Made by a program: the position numbers and the translations under genes. Below are positions 56,460 through 64,000 of a stretch of 64,000 nucleotides of DNA, one piece after another. Under the pieces are notes generated by a model. That model made no database searches and was not told where the DNA came from. It worked only from the letters and a program-made list of their open reading frames with translations. How positions within the stretch are numbered: the stretch's first letter is position 1; each line of letters begins with the position of its first letter. The DNA is taken from contig JAEILZ010000005.1 in NCBI GenBank assembly GCA_018873225.1, positions 2,790,001 to 2,854,000 on the forward strand, read 5' to 3'. This DNA is from [Phialemoniopsis] sp. UDSM-2020. Lineage: Eukaryota > Ascomycota > Sordariomycetes > Thyridiales > Thyridiaceae.

Positions 56460-57640
56460 TATAAGACTATGTTTACAGGACCGCAAACCACCTCAAGTAA
56501 CTTGCTTTCCACGAGGGGCAAGTAGCACCCTATGCTCATTCGTGTTAAATAGGGGGGATTTGGCCTTCCCCTTACATCCGAGGCAAATATCATCTTGGCT
56601 GGGGTTCTGTAAAGAACATGGTTCTTGTTCTTGACGAAGTTTACAGGGCAAATTCCTTGCGGTGTAGTCACCCTAAACCTGGGTAAACACTGTCTCAAAG
56701 TTGCTGCGCCTGATAAAGATTCCGAAGTATACTGCTGGATCTCTGGACTGGGAGATCATTGCAGCGATATGCTCATAACGATTTTTCTTAGGAGTTTATA
56801 GCATACACAGAGTGAGGATATTCTCATAATATGAACCAGTATGTGCACTCCTGTGATACAGACTGGACTAACTTGCGTCAGATCTCCTTGCATGTCCAAG
56901 ATAATAGACCTACTCTCAGAACCTCCTCCACAAGTTTATACGGCTGTTTTGGAGAGGACACGGATGATTCTGATGAAGTGTGGTCTGAGATAGGCTCGGA
57001 TTGCGCAGGCTCTGGAGCGTCAGAAAGTTTCTCCGTCTCTAGCCGCATCTTGTTCTGCGAGCCTTCCGGAGGGCTAGGAAGTTTCTTCGGTCCAATGTCG
57101 ACACTCAAACCCCATCCACTGGTGCTTCTCTTCCCACGACTCTTCTTACTTCGTGAGGCTGACTACGGTATCCTCTGAGCTTTTGTCTCTCAGCCTGACT
57201 GTGCAACTTCTCTCTTTGATACCTCAAGTATTAGATAAAACTTGCTTTGTTCCGCTTCCAGAATGAACTCGACGAATGAAACTCCGCACTTGAGCACTTC
57301 GAAGGGTTCTTCCTTCAAACAACGCCTTGCCCAAGAGAGTTATGTGACTGAAGATTCATCAGCCTCGAGTCTGGTTCCTTGGCTCTCCACGGCCTTAACA
57401 TAATGCCAGAGACTTGCAATAGGTACGCCTCAATTGGTTGATGGTCCCGTTCGGTTAGTGTTTCTTGAGAACCTGGCCTGATATCTGTGACCAAAAGCCA
57501 CAGTGGACAGTTGAGAGCAGTAGATATTTCTACTTTGTGGGGGAGGTGCTGCTATTCGTAGAACATGGAGCTGGGGTGAGCTAGTAGTAAGGGCATGCCT
57601 CTTTCCCCCTCCCCTCCCCCCCCCCCGACAGACTACCGGA
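56460..57640 (-). pseudogene. Decayed protein-coding gene, RIP-like stops
   Basis: On the minus strand one frame stays open from about 57640 to the stop at 56878, apart from a few internal stops. These are a TGA near 57433, a TAA near 57340, a TGA near 57190 and a TAG near 57165. Each is one C-to-T step from a sense codon (CGA, CAA, CGA, CAG). The readable parts look like normal protein, for example WARRCLKEEPFEVLKCGVSF, FVEFILEAEQSKFYLILEVS and KKSRGKRSTSGWGL. Past 56878 another frame carries TPKKNRYEHIAAMISQSRDP and AVYFGIFIRRSNFETVFTQV before a TAG. I cannot name the family. The pattern fits repeat-induced point mutation or ordinary decay of a duplicated gene. The outer limits are approximate. 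Confidence 0.55.
57605..57626. repeat. C-rich homopolymer tract
   Basis: CCCCCT-CCCCT followed by eleven C on the plus strand. The minus strand is a G-run array capable in principle of quadruplex structure. It sits at the upstream edge of the decayed gene. Confidence 0.85.
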
Positions 57641-58994
57641 GTTGAGGTAAAGTTCTAGAGGAAAGAAGTGGGACGTCTAGTAAGAATACGTTAAAATGTT
57701 GACTGGCACTACAAAGCAGGACAATCCATGAGAATTACCACGAAAGGGGGTGGCAGAGTGTTGAGGGAGTCTTTGAGACTAATACGTGCAGGGTGTGTTG
57801 TTGGCCTTCCAGCTTGTCGTTAGGTAGTTTCTGTAGTTAAGATTCTTGCTGTCGGTCCCCTAGTGCTAATAGTATGTAGATGTAAAAATCTTCTTTAAGC
57901 CCTTATCACCTCAGGAAGTAATTGTCGAAGAACTTAACGTTGTATATTGATAACCCCTTTATCTATCATCTGGAGGTGTAGCACAATACTGAGCTTAGCA
58001 AGTATTGGATTAGAGGGAGCAGCAAAGCGGTCCCTAAGTTGCTCTGAAATTCTGAGCTCCTGCTCATGAAAGTTGTGCAATTCCTCTCAAGCTTTTGGTT
58101 ATGGTCAGTCTTGTTGCTCGATCGAGTCTTATTTCGAGCTGATAGCAAGGCTACTGATGCTGAGCATTGCTTTTTGAGGAGAATTGCGCAACCTTTCCTA
58201 TAGACCTCGTTGTGATGAAGAAGGCTCGTAAGTATGCTTTGGTATGGTCGCCGACGTCGAATTGGTTCGCTGAAGGTTGCAAAGCTTCTTACATCTTGAT
58301 ATAATCTAAATACTCAATGAACTTTCTCAACCTAGTACTTTACTTATACCGACTGCATCTCATTTCGCTCTAAGACCTACACTTATATGTGCCCTATAGT
58401 GGCAATGCAACCTATACTCGTGGTCAAGTGCCTCGACTTGAGATATAATTGTTGGTCAGAGCGTACGTTCTCGTCATTAGGCTCGCCTCTGCGAGCGTTG
58501 TGTTTTGGAACAAGCGTCCACCCTGATCAGCTCTGGTCAGCAGCACATGATTGCCGGGCAATCTCATCGGTTGAGATCTTCGAGCTGCCCAGCTATTCTC
58601 CGTCTCAGCAAGTCGGATCAAGGTATGACTCTTCTCATCCCAGTTGGCTTCCAGAATTGAAAGGCTTTGAGAACAGACTGCTTTTGATCGTAAGATCTGG
58701 ACATGGTCACATTTGGATTTCTTCACGAATCACTTGCGTTTTCAATAGTTGCGATTGCCAGTGGATCATAAAAATCGCATTGCCCGAATCGCAGCCGCGA
58801 GGTTCACCAACCCCAGCTGGCCTGGGAACCGTCAAACGTGTTACATCTATTTCCATTGAGGTGCTCTTGCATTTTGAACTCCGGAAACATGCCTGCCAGA
58901 AAGATCCCGCTCGCATATGAGCGGTAGATGCCGAACATCAGCCCCGCGCCATGCATGCCATTGCCCTCCTCCATTGTGCATCCCTAGACATCCC
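57641..58994. other. Unassigned region between decayed gene and eIF2-alpha
   Basis: This stretch is AT-rich at 57840-58380. A 177-codon plus-strand frame (58387-58920) overlaps a 100-codon minus-strand frame (58424-58726); neither has a recognisable domain. It could be more of the same degraded locus. The last part is the 3' side of eIF2-alpha. Confidence 0.4.
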
Positions 58995-60059
58995 TCAAAT
59001 AGCCTCGGGCATGTTGTCGTCACTCTCGCTAACACTCTCGTCACCGCTAACCTCGGCATTCTCCCTCTCCCTCTTCTCCATGAGCGCCTGCAGCTCGGCG
59101 TCATCCGACTCGGTAACGGCCTTGGGCTCCATCTTGACGACCAGCTTACCACCAGCAGCCTCGATGCTCTTGGTGATGTCGGTGATGGCTTCCTGCAGCT
59201 TTGAGATACCGAGTTGCTTGTCTAGGCAGGTGCTGGTCAGGACATAGAGTGGCGGAGACACGAGCTTGACCTTGACTTGGGTCTCGGACGTGTTGGCAGC
59301 CTCAGCGGTGCGCAGGGCCGTCTTGATAGCATCGATACCGTCGTAACCGAAGCAAGTGACCTCCACATCGGCACGGACTTTCGTCGGCTGCGGGGTGAGA
59401 CGTTTGCTGATATATGACTTCAGCTCCTCGGCGACTTGCTCACTGGGGAAGTTGATGTCCTTCCAGACATCGGGGTTGCTAGAGGAGAACAGTCAGTCAA
59501 GGCATCATCAAAAGGAGGCCACCATTGGAGGTACGTACGTGATCGACAGCTTGAAAGCATCGATGGCATGGCCGTATGACTTGTTCAGTGGCCAGGCGAT
59601 AGACTCGTATAAGCTCTCAATGGGAACCAGGGTCTTCTCGGCAACGTGGCGCATAATCGAATGGACCATCTTGCCCTTGTTGTAGCGCTCCTCGCACTTG
59701 GCGATATCCTCGGGAGAGACACGTCGCTTCGAGAGATCGATATAACCCTTCTCCTTGTCTACCCTGAGCACGAGAACAACTTCATTACGACCGACTCGGA
59801 TCAACTTCTGAATACTTCGGATACGTCGTCGAGAAAGTTCGGAAAGCAGAATCATGCCGTCGATGTCATCGTACTCGAGCAGCTTGACATAGGCACCCAT
59901 GTCGGCAATCTTTCCGCGCGCGCGTCAGTTCCACATCAGAAGAAAACCAGAACACCAGCCCAAGGACGCTGGATTACTCACCTGCCGGACATTGACCATG
60001 ACAAGGCTGTCAATCTCTGGGTATTTGTTCTCGTAGAACCGACAGTTCGACAACGACAT
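58995..60059 (-). CDS. SUI2: Translation initiation factor eIF2 subunit alpha
   Basis: eIF2-alpha is a subunit of the GTPase that delivers initiator tRNA to the 40S subunit; phosphorylation of its conserved serine by Gcn2 shuts down general translation. Three exons (59982-60059, 59539-59909, 58995-59478) give 310 residues, the normal length. The protein starts [20 protein letters not shown], enters the S1 domain ([20 protein letters not shown]), and has the phosphorylation site in [14 protein letters not shown] (the serine corresponding to Ser51). The [20 protein letters not shown] strand region is intact. The C-terminal domain includes [18 protein letters not shown] and ends in an acidic tail ([17 protein letters not shown]). 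It is divergent from NTE1. Confidence 0.97.
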
Positions 60060-60954
60060 ATTGTCGGTTTGGCGGTTCGCGCTGTGGCTTCTATGTGTGC
60101 TCTCCGAGCTCGATCAGATGGTAGTCAGGCGGCGGAAAATCCTGGATGCTCCTGAGGTGTCTTTCGGTCAGCCGAGACGGGTTCTCTGGTGTGCGATAGG
60201 AGATGGAGTGCCGTCAGTTGTCGTCGAGGAAGATGTTGTGTCTCGTGCTGCAAATTCGTCGATTTCCGTCAAGAGAGTCATCCACCCAAAAAGTTCGATT
60301 CTCAGGAAAGATAGTGGGGGTGGCTCCAGGAGGGGCAAACCTAACTGGCCCGCGCGACCCTGGTTCAGCTTTAGGTCACAGTCGCGCACCTAACCAAGCC
60401 CTGAAAGCTCAGGCCGCCTAAATTTGTGTGGATAATGAGCACTAATGGAATATCGTAGTTCCGTTGACACCTGATTCGGTTTGGCAGCGTGGGAAATTAG
60501 ATTAGCGACGACCAGTGACAAGCTCTGCCGGAGCACAGGCTCCCATGCGCTGGGTCCACTGGAGCTTCAGGCCTTTCACATGTGCGTTGTTTAGCCTTAG
60601 GTAATACATATTTTGCTGACCAGGGTGCTCCCGCTCGTAGCTTCAAAAGCTTCGACTGGAAAAACACTGCTTTCTACTTCCCTTTCATCTCAACTCTTGG
60701 AACCATTCTCTTGGAAGAACCAAAGAAGCTTTCTACCAAACCACGGTTGGAAAGAAACCCCGCGGCATATGCCTGTGGTCTCACATGGGCAGTAATTGAC
60801 GTTGCCATTGCCCGCGGCTTCCATCACAAAAGCATTTCTTGATTGACCTGGCAAACCTTTGTCAGTCAATATTCAACGACGCCGTCTATGATGCTATCGT
60901 AAGAACACCGGCTCCTGCTCTTGAAGCAGTCTGTGATGAGCCCAGTCCTTCGTC
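60060..60954. promoter_or_regulatory. Divergent region eIF2-alpha / NTE1
   Basis: This 895 bp stretch separates two divergent start codons. Motif-less frames at 60061-60421 and 60582-60842 were discounted. Promoters of both genes must lie here; no specific site is identifiable. Confidence 0.5.
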
Positions 60955-63900
60955 ATGGCATCCTCCGGCGTAACATCTGTGGGCTCTAGCCTTTCAGAGA
61001 GTATTTCCACAGCTATGCAGTCGCCCTCAGCCAGCGTGGCATCTGCCATGACCGCCGCGAACGATGTGGTAGAGGCTCAGGGCTCCTCCTGGCTCGGTCT
61101 CTTTGGAAGACTAGTTCTCCTCATACTACAAGTCGTGTCGAGCATCTTGTATTTTGTACTGAAGCTGGCGACATTCTCACTTCCTAGCCTACTCTATACT
61201 TTCTTCTCGACCACCCTTACCTTTACTTTGAACGCGACCACCCTGTAAGTTTGGCATTCAGCTTACTGTCGAGGCTTGCTGTCCCTAACCTAATCATCTA
61301 GCATGATCATTGCTGCGGCGATCGTTTCTGCCATTACTTGGTTTGTCAGGTACCGTTACCTTACCATGTACGCTCGGCTTCCGCCTGAGCCACAGAGGAA
61401 GGAGCCCGAAGTCGACTTGTTCCCAGACACACACCAAGAAGGCACCAAACCCGGCCTGTCTAACTATCTTGACGAGTTTCTCAGCGCGATCAAGATCTTC
61501 GGCTACCTGGAGCGTCCTGTGTTCCACGAGTTAACCCGCAGCATGCAGACACGGAAGCTGATCGCTGGAGAAACCTTTAATCTTGAAGAAGAGAAGGGCT
61601 TCTGTCTTGTCGTGGACGGTCTCGTAGAGATCTTCGTAAAATCCCCGCGGAATTCGCGCCAACCGCCTGATCCCCGTCTCGGTACTTCAGTAGCGGACTT
61701 GTCGAGTGGTGACGAGGAGGGCGAGCTCCCGCCCCGCCAGCGATATCAACTGCTCACAGAAGTGCAGAACGGCGCACCTATGTCTTCGCTTTTCTCTATC
61801 CTGTCACTTTTCACCGAGGATGTAAAGCTACGGGCTGAGGAAGACAACTCGGAGCCAGGGACTGCAATGAACTCTCGCTCTCATACCAGATATCCTATGA
61901 GTGCAGATTTTCGAAACCTGCAAGCCACGCCAATTTCAATGCCGGCCACTCCGCAGCTCAATCTATCTGATGACGCTCAAGACCGAGATGCCCGGGGAGA
62001 AGCAGTTCCTAAGCCGGAGCCAAATGGCGATGCCCTTCCAAGCGTGCCTCCCCTGACCCTTGAGCCTTCTCCTATTCCGGAGCGTGCTACCCGGCCCGTG
62101 CCAAAACGGCTCAGCACGAACTCTGTCCATCCGGATATCATTGCCAGGGCGACTGTTGACACTACCATCGCCATCATACCTGCAAGCGCCTTCCGCCGTC
62201 TCATCAGGATCTATCCCAAGGCAACGGCGCACATTGTTCACGTCATTCTGTCGAGGTTTCAACGGGTGACTTTGTCAACCGCCTATAATTATTTGGGTCT
62301 CACGGGAGAGGTGCTCCAGACAGAACGGAACATGCTTAAGTACACGACGTGCCAGCTACCCAATTTTCTTCGCGGCGATGCTCTGGAGCGGCTCAAGGAG
62401 AAATTCAGCAAAGAGAAAGAGCGCATCGGCGACGATGAGGTTGTCAAGGGCATTGCATTACACAATTCTGCACAAGGCCGACGACGGAGATCGACCACCA
62501 CCCTTCGGAAGGAGGCCGCGTTGCAGGTCTTAACTAAACAACGTCCTGCCTCGATAGTTGCGTCAACTATCGCGCCACCCCACGAGCGGTCGTCGTTGTC
62601 TAACCCCAGTCCAGGGGACCTGCTTGCAAATTTACCCACTTCGTCCTCGCGGAGGGCAGTGGACCGCTCGGCCACCACTTTGATCTCGACCGGTAGTCCA
62701 TCGCCTGTTGATGAGTCCTTGAGGCGGGACGTTACATCTCCGTTATCCCAGAGGAAGTTCAACCCGTTTGCCACTCAAAAGCAAGGGCGCATATCTCTTG
62801 ACAAGCGAGAGGCACTTGAGGAAGACAGTCTCTTCCGCGAGTCTATCCTGGAGTGCATGTTCAAGGCCATCGGTCTCAGCGCTGAGGGCGCAACCCCTTC
62901 GCGGGAGCCAGATTCTGTCGAAGCCTCGCCTCGTCTACTGTCCTTTGACAATTCACGACAAAGACCGGCCCTTGGCAGTAATGCCTTTGGGTTCATGGAC
63001 CCTTATGGAGGCTCCTGGGACGGTGATGCCGAATCTATAACATCTGGCGGCATAACTATCAATGCTCCAGTGAATGCACACCTCCTAGCCCACGACATGA
63101 AAGACGATCTTGAGATTGTTTTCTTTCCGAAAGGATCTGTACTGGTTGAACAGGGTGAGCGGAATCCGGGCCTCTATTATGTCGTTGACGGCTTCCTGGA
63201 CATTGGTATCCCAGTGGACGAATCATCGCCAGATCTGCTACATCAGTCGCACCAATCCTCGATCTGCGCAATGGATGAGCAAGATCCCTTCACCGTCCCG
63301 CCTCGATCTCGCAAGGACCAGGTGCCAAGCTTTGTGGACGCCAACATGAGGCGAACAGAATCAGAAGGGAGGAAGGCCAGCAATAAAGCCAGACAGAGCG
63401 TAGCCCTCATTAAGCCTGGTGGCCTCGCCGGTTATGTTGGAACCATCTCATCCTACCGATCCTTCATCGACGTCGTAGCCAAGACCGATGTGTATGTCGG
63501 CTTCTTTCCACGAGCATCGCTGGAACGGATCGTGGATAGATATCCAACTATTCTGATGACAATGGCCAAGCGCCTGACCAGCATCCTCCCCCGGCTGATT
63601 CTCCATATCGACTTTGCACTGGAGTGGGTTCAAGTCAATGCAGGCGAAGTCATTTTCCACGAAGGGGATGAGAGCGAGGCTATTTATATTGTCCTCAATG
63701 GTCGACTTCGCCTAGTCGAGGGCAGGAAGAATGGAGGCATCGACGTTCGTGCAGAGTACGGTCAGGGAGACAGTGTGGGAGAACTCGAAGTCCTCACAGA
63801 GTCAGTTCGGCCTGGCACCTTGCATGCGATTAGAGACACCGAGCTGGTGAAATTCCCTCGCACTCTATTCAATAGTCTTGCCCAGGAGCACCCCAACATC

Positions 63901-64000
63901 ACCATCAAGATCTCGAAGATCATTGCCTCTCGGATGAGGAACCTTGTCGACAGTCCATCGACCGCAGTGGCCAAGGATGGTGTCACCCGCAACTCCATCA
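60955..64000 (+). CDS. NTE1: Lysophospholipase Nte1 (neuropathy target esterase homologue), 3' truncated by window
   Basis: Nte1 is an ER-membrane serine esterase that deacylates phosphatidylcholine. Two exons are seen (60955-61244 and 61302 onward), and the gene runs off the window end still open. The N-terminal Ser/Ala-rich segment is followed by two hydrophobic spans, SSWLGLFGRLVLLILQVVSS (about 44-63) and LMIIAAAIVSAITWFVRYRY (after the intron). Cyclic-nucleotide-binding-like domains follow. The first contains GETFNLEEEKGFCLVVDGLV; the second FPKGSVLVEQGERNPGLYYV; the third VIFHEGDESEAIYIVLNGRL with YGQGDSVGELEVLTE. A long Ser/Pro-rich linker separates the first two. The patatin catalytic domain (GxSxG and DGG) would lie beyond the window, so catalysis cannot be checked here. 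Confidence 0.95.

Overview
The window is fungal nuclear DNA, most probably from a filamentous ascomycete (Pezizomycotina), and the protein sequences look Sordariomycete-like. The evidence is many short GT-AG introns (about 50-110 bp) with TACTAAC/CTAAC-type branch sites, CT-rich 5' leaders, single genes on both strands, and a full set of fungal housekeeping orthologues. No bacterial operon, CRISPR array, phage or intact transposon is visible.

Layout, left to right. 2.7-4.9 kb: profilin (+) and the Golgi membrane protein Got1 (-). 6.0-10.4 kb: Ies6 (-), the kinetochore protein Dad4 (+) and Arp5 (-). Ies6 and Arp5 are the two partners of one INO80 chromatin-remodelling submodule. 11.3-12.5 kb: a KapC-like bZIP factor (-) with an unresolved 5' end. 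15.1-17.8 kb: a metal-dependent amidohydrolase (-) and a pterin-4a-carbinolamine dehydratase (+) that appears to carry a mitochondrial leader. 18.2-23.1 kb: the sterol C-4 methyl oxidase Erg25 (-) divergent from the mitochondrial protein Nca2 (+). 24.4-25.3 kb: the Rab GTPase Sec4 (+). 25.9-30.0 kb: an unknown, probably mitochondrial protein (-) divergent from the ribosome-biogenesis AAA ATPase Afg2 (+). 30.2-31.6 kb: the dolichyl-phosphate glucosyltransferase Alg5 (-). 36.3-37.7 kb: a low-complexity hypothetical protein (-). 42.5-45.5 kb: the PP4 regulatory subunit 3, Psy2 (+). 46.5-48.1 kb: squalene epoxidase Erg1 (-). 49.1-52.1 kb: a 999-residue PPR-like protein (-). 52.7-54.1 kb: an Mme1-type mitochondrial carrier (-). 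54.7-55.3 kb: the inner-membrane peptidase Imp2 (-). 55.9-56.0 kb: an intron-containing tRNA-Lys(UUU) (-). 56.5-57.6 kb: a decayed gene whose stop codons all look like C-to-T changes. 59.0-60.1 kb: eIF2-alpha (-). 60.96 kb to the end: the lysophospholipase Nte1 (+), cut off by the window edge.

Three long stretches (about 12.5-15.1, 31.6-36.3 and 37.7-42.5 kb) have no convincing gene. Two related copies of a short element with terminal inverted repeats lie at 23.4 kb and 41.0 kb.

The genes do not form a biosynthetic cluster. The clearest functional neighbourhood is IES6-DAD4-ARP5. Several genes act in mitochondria (Nca2, the unknown presequence protein, the carrier, Imp2, possibly the PPR protein and the dehydratase), but they are scattered. 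I found no convincing new biological system. The strongest leads are the decayed gene, the inverted-repeat element pair, the compact INO80-module neighbourhood and several unusual splice structures around start codons. Exon borders were derived by hand from splice signals, reading phase and recognisable family sequence.
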